Source of the DNA: Alphaproteobacteria bacterium
Lineage (GTDB): Bacteria > Pseudomonadota > Alphaproteobacteria > Rhizobiales > Aestuariivirgaceae
Direction of reading: 5' to 3'
Length of the DNA stretch: 64,000 nt
Assembly (NCBI GenBank): GCA_024642465.1
Contig: JAHEBA010000001.1
Coordinates: 62,001-126,000, forward strand
This document shows positions 29,028 to 36,952 of this stretch, in pieces; within the stretch, counting starts at the first letter, position 1; each line of letters opens with the position of its first letter. A model generated the notes under the pieces. It was given only the letters and a program-made list of their open reading frames with translations. It was not told where the DNA came from and ran no database searches. A program made the translations under genes and the position numbers.

Positions 29028-29474
29028 ATGCCGTTATCCTACAAAAATCCAACAGAACCTGACCATTTGACCGCCCGCGAAAGGAGGCTCGCCTTGACGC
29101 GCCCTACGACATCCATTGCACACCGCCTTGTTGAAGCCCGCGAAGCTGCAGGCCTGACCCAGGCCGAGGCTGCCCGCCTTGCAGCCGTTTCCCAGAAGAC
29201 CCTTAAGGCCTGGGAGGCCGGCAAGAGCACGCCGCGTCCGAACAAGTTGCAGATGCTGGCAGGCGTTCTCTCGGTGCCGCTGCTGTGGCTGCTTGGCGGC
29301 GGCGAGCAATACGAGCCCGTCGACTCGCGCACCAGCCGGCTGGACATTCTTGAGCAGAAGGTCAGCCGGCTCGCAGACCTGCAGCGCGAGATCTCCGTCA
29401 TTTCCGGCGAGATTGCAGCCGACCTGACAGCCATCCGTCAGCTCGAGGCGGAACTGGACCAGCTGGCGAGCTAG
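29028..29474 (+). CDS. XRE-type helix-turn-helix transcriptional regulator
   Basis: SIAHRLVEAREAAGLTQAEAARLAAVSQKTLKAWEAGKSTPRPNKLQMLAGVLSVPLLWLLGG; start uncertain. Confidence 0.85.
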   Translation: MPLSYKNPTEPDHLTARERRLALTRPTTSIAHRLVEAREAAGLTQAEAARLAAVSQKTLKAWEAGKSTPRPNKLQMLAGVLSVPLLWLLGGGEQYEPVDSRTSRLDILEQKVSRLADLQREISVISGEIAADLTAIRQLEAELDQLAS

Positions 29475-29482
29475 CTGGCCAG

Positions 29483-30376
29483 CTAAGCCGCGCTTCGCCG
29501 GAACGGCCTGATCAGCACGAATGCCACCGAGGCGACGATCATGCCGAGTGCGGCCAGCTTCGATAGCGTAAGCTGGTCGCCGAGCAGCACGCTGGATGAC
29601 AGTACGCCAACCACCGGAATGAGCAGCGTCGCAATGGCGGCGGTTGATGCCGGGAGCCTTGCGATCAGCACCGTCCACGCGGCATAGCAGATCGCCACCG
29701 GCCCGATGACGTGGAATGCCATCACCGCCACGACAGGGGCCGGGGGCGGGTTCAGCGTCCACGGATGCTCCAGCAGCAGTGCGCCCATCGCGGCCGGCAC
29801 CGCCGATATGCCGACCAGCCACGCCGAACGTGCAAGCGGCCTTGGCGGCCAGTCACGGGCCTTGAGCAGGACCGTGCCGGCGGCCCATGAAACGGCTGCG
29901 CCCAGCATCACGATGAAGCCTGCCGGCCTGTCGAAGTATTCGGATCCGTCTGACAGCAGCAGCACGGCCAGTCCGCCCATGCCGAGGACCAGCGAGATCA
30001 CCTTGTTGATGCCGATCCGCTCGCCCAGGAACGCGGCTGACATGAGCGCCGCCCACATCGGCATGGTGAAGGCGATGATTGCCGCCTTGGAGGTTTCGGT
30101 CAGCAGCTGACCGAACGCGGTGAGCAGGTTGAAGCCGAACACCGTCAACAGGCTGGCCGCGATCATCGGCAACCGGTGCCGCTTCTCGAGCCAAAGCGCT
30201 TCGCCAGCCATCCTCGCAATCGCTGCGAGCAGCATGCCGCCGAGCCCGAACGCCAGCGCGCGGAATGTCCACGGCGGCAGCGTGCCGAGAACGAATTTCA
30301 CGGCAGGCCAGTTCAGCCCCCACAACACGCCAATGGTGATGACGAGAATGACGGCGACAATGCGGGATTTGTCCAT
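29483..30376 (-). CDS. DMT/EamA family transporter
   Basis: ~10 TM segments; GVLWGLNWPAVKFVLGTLPPWTFRALAFGLGGMLL; two EamA-like repeats. Confidence 0.9.
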   Translation of the reverse strand: MDKSRIVAVILVITIGVLWGLNWPAVKFVLGTLPPWTFRALAFGLGGMLLAAIARMAGEALWLEKRHRLPMIAASLLTVFGFNLLTAFGQLLTETSKAAIIAFTMPMWAALMSAAFLGERIGINKVISLVLGMGGLAVLLLSDGSEYFDRPAGFIVMLGAAVSWAAGTVLLKARDWPPRPLARSAWLVGISAVPAAMGALLLEHPWTLNPPPAPVVAVMAFHVIGPVAICYAAWTVLIARLPASTAAIATLLIPVVGVLSSSVLLGDQLTLSKLAALGMIVASVAFVLIRPFRRSAA

Positions 30377-30466
30377 CGGCTGCGTTCCGGGCGCCGGAAG
30401 GAGGCAGATGATGGGCGCCGGCCCATGTCTAGCCGATGATTGGCCGGTTCGCTACGGTTGCGGTTT

Positions 30467-31228
30467 CTAGTCGATAAAGCTGCCGCTTTCGCCAGCCGCC
30501 CAGTTGCCAGCGGCGCCCAGCCCCGAAATCTCGAGCACCAGCTTGCGCCGCACCGTGTTGGCGAACTCCTGCGCGTTCTCCGCCGTCACGACGAAGGCGC
30601 CTGACCCACCAATGATGGTGTCCTTGAAGGCTTGCTCGAGGTCGTAGCTGATAGGCTGGCCCGAGCAGCTGCGGCACAGCACGGCGAGGCCGTTGATGGT
30701 CATGCCCGCACCGACGATCTGCTGGCGCGCCTCGAAGATCGATGGCCCGTTCCAGTTGTTGGCGCTGTCAGCGGACAGGTCTATGACCTTGCGCAGCCCG
30801 CTATATGCGTTGTTGTCGATCTGGGCCTTGCCGAACAGCAATGCCGCGCCAATGGCGTTGCGGCCGTAAGCCAACCGGGGCGGTGCAAGGATGGCATCTG
30901 CAAACGAGCGAGCGCTGTCCGGACCGTCGATCACGGTCCAGTCCGCAACGATCTGCTGTGACGAGGCGTCGGCCCACTCGATGTAGGTAATGGCGATCTT
31001 GCCGATAAGCGTATTGCGGATTGTATTCAGCACCGCCGGATCGGTGATGGCGCGGGCATAGCCTTCGCGCTGGAAGCGGATTTCGTCTTCGTCGATGGAG
31101 CCGGTCGCATCCGCCAGCAGCACCAGTTCGAGGTCGACTTCGGTTTCGGCCTGCGCCGTCCCGACGGTGGTCAGGCTGCCGACAATGGCAGCCAGCAAGA
31201 CCGCGATACTGTGCCGGGTTGCCCTCAT
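30467..31228 (-). CDS. DUF1194 (von Willebrand A-like) secreted protein
   Basis: Signal peptide; EVDLELVLLADATGSIDEDEIRFQREGYARAITDPAVL...WADASSQQIVADWT. Confidence 0.85.
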   Translation of the reverse strand: MRATRHSIAVLLAAIVGSLTTVGTAQAETEVDLELVLLADATGSIDEDEIRFQREGYARAITDPAVLNTIRNTLIGKIAITYIEWADASSQQIVADWTVIDGPDSARSFADAILAPPRLAYGRNAIGAALLFGKAQIDNNAYSGLRKVIDLSADSANNWNGPSIFEARQQIVGAGMTINGLAVLCRSCSGQPISYDLEQAFKDTIIGGSGAFVVTAENAQEFANTVRRKLVLEISGLGAAGNWAAGESGSFID

Positions 31229-31238
31229 GCCGCTCCCG

Positions 31239-31523
31239 CTACTTCAATTCTACCTCTATGAAAGCATACTCGGCGTCATTGGCGTTAATCACATCATGTT
31301 CAACGCCGGTTTCGCGGAAATAGGGCACGCCCTTCTTCATTTCTGCTTCCACTTCCTCGCCGCCGGGCAGCTTCAGCCGCAGCTTCCCGTCCATCAGCGG
31401 CACCACCACGTAGTCCATTCCATGCCGGTGCCAGCCGGTATTGTCGCCTGGGCCGAAGCGCCATTCGGTCACGCGCACCTTGTCGTTGTCGATGAATACG
31501 GTTGGCTTGGCTGTCCCGCTCAA
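31239..31523 (-). CDS. small cupin-fold protein
   Basis: VRVTEWRFGPGDNTGWHRHGMDYVVVPLMDGKLRL. Confidence 0.8.
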   Translation of the reverse strand: MSGTAKPTVFIDNDKVRVTEWRFGPGDNTGWHRHGMDYVVVPLMDGKLRLKLPGGEEVEAEMKKGVPYFRETGVEHDVINANDAEYAFIEVELK

Positions 31524-31659
31524 GAGGCCCTCTCCAGCATGTGATGAACCAGTTTGTGAAGTTCATCACATCACACAGCTTGTGGTCTGGCTAGATTGCT
31601 TTTCAACAGTCGCCGGGCCGAAGGCACCGGTTACCAAAACAAGAAGATGGAGAAAGAAA

Positions 31660-32022
31660 ATGAAGAAGACGACCAACCTCCTCGCAATTGCGGTTCTCGC
31701 AGCCGCAGCTTTCGCAGCAACGCCGGCAGCCAATGCCTCACCTGCAGCGGGCATGATGATGAGTGGCGCCGCAGCGCCGGCCCCGGCCGGGATTGCTGCT
31801 GCCGATGCCAATGTGCACAAGGTTGGCGGGCGCCGCCACCGCGGGCATCGCTGGCACCACAGGCATGGCTATCGTCATGGCTGGCATGGCGGAGGCTTCA
31901 CCTTCTACACGCCCGTCTATGATGTTGGCGATGGGTGCTACTGGATGAAGCGCAAGTGGAAGCGCACTGGCAGCCGTTACTGGCGCAAGCGCTACTTCCG
32001 CTGCGTGAACCGGTACTACTGA
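31660..32022 (+). CDS. small secreted His/Gly-rich protein
   Basis: MKKTTNLLAIAVLAAAAFAATPAANA signal peptide; RRHRGHRWHHRHGYRHGWHGGGF; YWRKRYFRCVNRYY C-terminus; followed by a terminator. Confidence 0.7.
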   Translation: MKKTTNLLAIAVLAAAAFAATPAANASPAAGMMMSGAAAPAPAGIAAADANVHKVGGRRHRGHRWHHRHGYRHGWHGGGFTFYTPVYDVGDGCYWMKRKWKRTGSRYWRKRYFRCVNRYY

Positions 32023-32044
32023 TCGCGCATCGCCGCAAAAATGA

Positions 32045-32074
32045 AGGCAGCCGGATTGCTCCGGCTGCCTTTTT
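32045..32074 (+). terminator. Rho-independent terminator
   Basis: AGGCAGCCGG attgct CCGGCTGCCT TTTT; 10-bp perfect stem plus T-tract directly after 31660-32022. Confidence 0.9.
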
Positions 32075-32100
32075 CCTGTCTGCCGTCCCTGGCAATCAGG

Positions 32101-33219
32101 TCAGATGCGGATAGCCTCTTCCGGGGCCATGTACTTGTAGCCCAGGTCGTCGGCAACCGCCTTGTAGGTGATTTGGCCGGCATGCACGTTGAGACCACGG
32201 CGCAGGTGCTCGTTCTCGGTCAGCGCCTTGCGCCAGCCGCGATTGGCAATCTGCAGGATGAACGGCAGCGTCACGTTGTTGAGCGCGTGGGTCGACGTCT
32301 TCGGAACGCCGCCCGGCATGTTTGCCACGCAGTAATGGATCACGTCGTCGACCACGTAGACCGGGTCGTCGTGCGTCGTTGCTTTGGACGTTTCAGCGCA
32401 GCCGCCCTGGTCGATGGCCACGTCGACGATGACCGAACCGGCCTTCATCGACTTGACGATGTCGCGGGTGATCAGCTTCGGCGCAGCCGCGCCCGGGATC
32501 AGCACGCCGCCGATTACGAGGTCGGCTTCCGCACAGTGCCGTTCGATGGCGTCGCGGGTTGAATAGACCGTGTTGAGCGGGCGGTCGAACTGTGCCCACA
32601 GGCTGCGCAGCACGTCGACATTCTTGTCGATCACCCACACGTCCGCACCCATGCCGAGCGCGATGTGGATGGCGTGGCGGCCCACGACGCCGCCGCCGAT
32701 GACCACCACCTTGGCCGGGTCGACGCCGGGCACGCCGCCCAGCAGCAGGCCGTGGCCGCCATGGGCCTTCTCCAGGTAGTAGGCGCCTGCCTGGATCGAC
32801 AGACGGCCGGCAACCTCGGACATCGGCGCCAGCAACGGCAGGCCACCGGTCGGGCTAGTCACGGTTTCATAGGCAATGCAGGTGGCCTTGGACTTGACGA
32901 GGTCCTTGGTCTGGGCCGGATCTGGCGCCAGATGCAGGTAGGTGAACAGGATCTGGCCTTCGCGCAGCATCTTGCGCTCGTTGGCCTGCGGTTCCTTAAC
33001 CTTCACGATCATCTCGGCCTTGGCGAAGATTTCTTCCGGCGTCTTGATGATCTTGGCGCCTGCCTTGCGGTAGTCCGCGTCGTTCATCCCGATGCCTGCG
33101 CCCGCGCCGGTCTCGACCATCACCTTGTGGCCCGCCGCCACGACCTCGCGAACCGAGGTGGGGGTCATCCCTACGCGAAATTCCTTGTTCTTGATTTCCT
33201 TTGGTACGCCGATCAGCAT
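32101..33219 (-). CDS. ald: alanine dehydrogenase
   Basis: [50 protein letters not shown]...; 372 aa. Confidence 0.95.
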   Translation of the reverse strand: MLIGVPKEIKNKEFRVGMTPTSVREVVAAGHKVMVETGAGAGIGMNDADYRKAGAKIIKTPEEIFAKAEMIVKVKEPQANERKMLREGQILFTYLHLAPDPAQTKDLVKSKATCIAYETVTSPTGGLPLLAPMSEVAGRLSIQAGAYYLEKAHGGHGLLLGGVPGVDPAKVVVIGGGVVGRHAIHIALGMGADVWVIDKNVDVLRSLWAQFDRPLNTVYSTRDAIERHCAEADLVIGGVLIPGAAAPKLITRDIVKSMKAGSVIVDVAIDQGGCAETSKATTHDDPVYVVDDVIHYCVANMPGGVPKTSTHALNNVTLPFILQIANRGWRKALTENEHLRRGLNVHAGQITYKAVADDLGYKYMAPEEAIRI

Positions 33220-33349
33220 TGCCGTTTCCTCCAGATAGCGTGACTGATGGGCGCGGATAGTACAGCGCTTGCCGCTCAAGCTTTTCTCAAATATCCTGCA
33301 GATTGGAGATTTTACGCAATATCATTCGAATTTTGATCGGAAAAGCAGA

Positions 33350-33817
33350 ATGAATTTGCCAGGGCTTGATGCAACGGACCGACGCATCCTGCGTGAGTTG
33401 CAGGCAGACAGTTCGGTGTCCGTGGCCGACCTGGCGGGCAGGGTCAACCTGTCTGCCTCCGCCTGCCACCGGCGCATAAAGCTGATGGAAGAGCGCGGCC
33501 TGATCGCCGGTTACAGCGCGCGGCTGAGCCGGAAGAAGCTGGGCCTGGCGATCGAGTTCTTCGTGGAGATATCGCTGGTGGCCCAGTCCGAGCAGACGCT
33601 GGAGGCCTTCGAGCAGGCCGTCAGGCGCGTACCGGAAATCCTCGAATGCCACCTCGTCGGCGGCCAGTACGACTACCTGCTGCGCATCGCTGCCGAAGAT
33701 GCCGCCGACTATGAGCGCATTCACCGGCAGGCCATCACCCGGCTGCCCGGCGTGGCCCGCATCCAGTCTTCTTTGGCGCTTCGCACCGTAAAGCCATGGA
33801 CGGGCCTTCCGGTTTAA
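33350..33817 (+). CDS. Lrp/AsnC family transcriptional regulator (divergent from ald)
   Basis: LDATDRRILRELQADSSVSVADLAGRVNLSASACHRRIKLMEERGLIAGYSARL. Confidence 0.92.
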   Translation: MNLPGLDATDRRILRELQADSSVSVADLAGRVNLSASACHRRIKLMEERGLIAGYSARLSRKKLGLAIEFFVEISLVAQSEQTLEAFEQAVRRVPEILECHLVGGQYDYLLRIAAEDAADYERIHRQAITRLPGVARIQSSLALRTVKPWTGLPV

Positions 33818-33890
33818 TTGATTCACGTCACGGTGCTGACAATCTCCTGGAGTTAGATTGCAAAAAACTCAAAGCACAGGAGGCGAGACC

Positions 33891-34319
33891 ATGACTGCAA
33901 CTGACGACAGCCGGACGATGTCCGCCGAATTCCCGCACGCCGCGATTTCCCATGCCATGAACTATGGTGCGGAAGCCATGCGCGCCCTCACGCACTGCCA
34001 GGGCAGGTATGCCAGCTTCGTTTCGAAGCGCATCGACGAAGACATCGCCATGCCGGCGCGGCTGGCCGAGTGCAAGTCGCCCATGGAGGTGATCGACGTG
34101 TGGGCCGACTTCTATCGCAAGGCCCTCGAAGACTACACCGCCCATGCCCGCAGTATGACGGCACTGGGCCAGCAGGCGCTGGAAGATACCGTGCGCGAAG
34201 CGGAGGTTGAGGCTGCCGAAATCGCTGAAGCAACCGGCAAGGCAATCGAACAGACCACCGGCATCAAGGCAGTCACGCCGTTGAAGGCCGAGAGCAACGG
34301 CAAGGCAAAAGTGGCCTAG
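33891..34319 (+). CDS. phasin family protein
   Basis: NYGAEAMRALTHCQGRYASFVSKRIDEDIAMPARLAECKSPMEVIDVWADFYRKALEDYTAHARSMTALG. Confidence 0.8.
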   Translation: MTATDDSRTMSAEFPHAAISHAMNYGAEAMRALTHCQGRYASFVSKRIDEDIAMPARLAECKSPMEVIDVWADFYRKALEDYTAHARSMTALGQQALEDTVREAEVEAAEIAEATGKAIEQTTGIKAVTPLKAESNGKAKVA

Positions 34320-35224
34320 CTGGAATAGTTGACCGGCTGGCGGTGTTCCGGCCGGTCAAACAGTGACAGGAAGGCTGCTTCCAGCCGCTTCGTGGTGGGC
34401 CCCGGCGCGTCGTTTGAGAACACACGATCATTGACCCGCGCGACGGGCGCAATTCCGCCTGCGGTGGTGGCCGTGAACACCTCGTCCGACTCGAGGAATT
34501 CGTCCAGCTTGATCGGCCGCACTTCCGTCTCGAGCCCCAGTTCCCGCGCCACTTCCAGCACCGAGCGCCGGGTGATGCCTTCCAGCACGCCCATGTCCGG
34601 CGTGCGCACCGAATTGCCCTTCACGGAGAAAACGTTGAAGCCCGGCCCCTCGGTCACGTTGCCTTGGTGGTCGAGCAGCAGCGCGGTGTCGAAGCCCGCA
34701 TCCAGTGCTTCGAACAGGCCGCGGGTCAGGTCGCCCCAGTGGTAGTTCTTGGCCGTCGGGTCGACGCTGTCCGGCGGAATGCGGCGTACGTCTTCCGGCA
34801 CGAAAAGGTGCGCCCCGCGCGCAGCCACCTCTGGCCGGATCACATGCAGGTAGGGAATGCACCAGGCAAAGAAGTGGTTGCCGCACTGTCGCGGATCGCG
34901 CGTTCCGGGAATGAGCGGCACGCCGCGGCTGGCGACCATCGCCACATATGAGTCGCACAGACCCGAGGCGGCGACGATGGAATGCACGATCTCGCGGATG
35001 TCGTCCTTCGTTTGCGGCACCGAAATGCGGACCTTGCTCAGCGATGCCTGGAACCGGTCGAGATAGTCCTCCAGCCGGAAGAACGCGCCATTGCGCACCG
35101 AGGCCACGTCATAGGTGCAGTCGGAACGGGTGAAGCCCCAGTCTGTCACCGGAATCTTCGCCTCCGAGATCGGCACGATCTCGCCGTTCATCCACGCCGC
35201 GCCCTTCGAGAGGTCTGCCGTCAT
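34316..35224 (-). CDS. class IV aminotransferase (BCAT/D-amino-acid transaminase-like)
   Basis: DWGFTRSDCTYDVASVRNGAFFRLEDYLDRF...; LLDHQGNVTEGPGFNVFSVKGNSVRTPD. Confidence 0.88.
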   Translation of the reverse strand: MTADLSKGAAWMNGEIVPISEAKIPVTDWGFTRSDCTYDVASVRNGAFFRLEDYLDRFQASLSKVRISVPQTKDDIREIVHSIVAASGLCDSYVAMVASRGVPLIPGTRDPRQCGNHFFAWCIPYLHVIRPEVAARGAHLFVPEDVRRIPPDSVDPTAKNYHWGDLTRGLFEALDAGFDTALLLDHQGNVTEGPGFNVFSVKGNSVRTPDMGVLEGITRRSVLEVARELGLETEVRPIKLDEFLESDEVFTATTAGGIAPVARVNDRVFSNDAPGPTTKRLEAAFLSLFDRPEHRQPVNYSS

Positions 35225-35229
35225 TACCG

Positions 35230-36726
35230 TTACTCCGCTGCTGCCCGGCCTGACGATACATCTTCCTTGACCAGCCGCGCCAGCAGCTCGATGCCCGGCT
35301 CGATCATTTTCTCGTCGATGGATGAAAAGCCGAGGCGGAAAAAGTTTCGCGGCGGATTTGGCCGCCCGAAGAAGATGCGCCCAGGTTCGATCAGCAGGCC
35401 ATGTTCGCGGCCCGCTTCGGCCAGCCGTTCGGCGTCCAGCGCATCAGGGCCTTCGACCCAGAAGCTGGTACCGCCGAAGCTCGGCACCCGGGAGGAGTCA
35501 GGCAGGTGCTTCTGCATGGCAGATGCCATCACTTCCCAGCGCGCCCGGTAGGCCCGGTGCAGCCGGCGGATCAGCGTGTCGTGGTGCCCGAGCGACAGGA
35601 ACAGGGCGGCCGTGCGCTGGTTGTTGTTGGGCGGGTGGCGCACCATCAGCCGGCGCAGCGCGCGGGCCTGGTCGATGAACGGCTTGGGCGCCACCAGGAA
35701 GCCCAGCCGAAGGCCGTGGAACACCGACTTGGACAGCGAGCCGACATAGATCACGTGACCGTCGTCATCGAGCGATTTCAGCGAGGGGCAGGGCTCGTTG
35801 ACGTAGTTGGTCTCGAACTCGTGATCGTCCTCGATGATGATGAAGTCGTCCTTGCGCGCCTTCTCCATGAGCTCCAGCCGCCGCGACAGCGGCATGGTGA
35901 CGGTGGTCGGCGCCTGGTGGCTTGGCGTGATGAACACCATCTCCGTGCCAGCTGGAATGGCGTCAGGCACGAGCCCCTGGCTGTCGACTTCGCGCAGCAG
36001 CACGTTGCGCGTATGCAGCGAGAAGATGTTGCGCGCGTCCGGAAAGCCCGGTTCTTCCACCACCACCTTGGTGTCCGGTTTCGCCAGCAGGCTCGAGATC
36101 ATGTAGAGCGCGTGCTGGGCGCCAAGCGTCACCAGAATCTCGCCTTCCGCGGCCATGATGCCGCGCCGCGGCAGGATCCGCCGGCGGATCTGCTCGACCA
36201 GCAGCGCATCGTCATGCGCGCCGTGATCGTCGGTCCAGGCGTTGAACCAGCGCTTGCCCAGCGTTTGGCGCGCGCACTCGCGCCACTCGGCGATGGGGAA
36301 CAGGTTGTGGTCCACCTGGCCATAGATGAAGGGGTATTTGTAGGACGACCAGTCCAGCGGCTTGATGATGTTTTCTAGCGCCGCCGGCTTGCGGGCGAAG
36401 CGGTTGTCCCAGTCAGGCGCGGTTTCGCTGTGCTCTACCCGCTGGGTAACGTCGGGGCGTGCCGCATGCTGCGGAATGGCCTTCTCGGACACATAGTAGC
36501 CGGAGCGTTCCCGCGCCACGAGGTACCCGTCGTCGAGCAGGCCCTGATAGGCCAGCATCACGGTATTGCGCGAAACGCCAAGCACCTTGGCCATTTTGCG
36601 GGTCGATGGTACCGGCTCCTCGCGGCCGAGCTGGCCATCCAGAATGGCGGAAACGAACGCCTCCCTGATCTGGGTCTGCAGGCTGGCGTACTCTCCCCGC
36701 TTGATCTGCAAAAGCCAGTCGCGCAT
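35230..36726 (-). CDS. MocR-type GntR/aminotransferase fusion regulator
   Basis: N-terminal wHTH QTQIREAFVSAILDGQLGREEPVPSTRKMAKVLGVSRNTVMLAYQGLLDDGYL; C-terminal type I PLP domain (HVIYVGSLSKSVFHGLRLGFLV). Confidence 0.92.
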   Translation of the reverse strand: MRDWLLQIKRGEYASLQTQIREAFVSAILDGQLGREEPVPSTRKMAKVLGVSRNTVMLAYQGLLDDGYLVARERSGYYVSEKAIPQHAARPDVTQRVEHSETAPDWDNRFARKPAALENIIKPLDWSSYKYPFIYGQVDHNLFPIAEWRECARQTLGKRWFNAWTDDHGAHDDALLVEQIRRRILPRRGIMAAEGEILVTLGAQHALYMISSLLAKPDTKVVVEEPGFPDARNIFSLHTRNVLLREVDSQGLVPDAIPAGTEMVFITPSHQAPTTVTMPLSRRLELMEKARKDDFIIIEDDHEFETNYVNEPCPSLKSLDDDGHVIYVGSLSKSVFHGLRLGFLVAPKPFIDQARALRRLMVRHPPNNNQRTAALFLSLGHHDTLIRRLHRAYRARWEVMASAMQKHLPDSSRVPSFGGTSFWVEGPDALDAERLAEAGREHGLLIEPGRIFFGRPNPPRNFFRLGFSSIDEKMIEPGIELLARLVKEDVSSGRAAAE

Positions 36727-36952
36727 GGCTTGCCGTTCCTCGCTGGTCTTATCCTTTGGATAACTGGCCCTACGCTAGCGCCAAACTGGCCCGGTGTCAC
36801 GGACATTGAGAATCCGGTGGTTGAAAATTGAGACTTTGAACCTAAAAATACCGCTAAGTGGTCAGTCGCTTGCGGGTGGCTGGTGCTATTGCCGCCGGAG
36901 TCCGGTCTGCTAGCTTGGCCGAACAGCTGGATCAAGCACTGACGGACACCTC

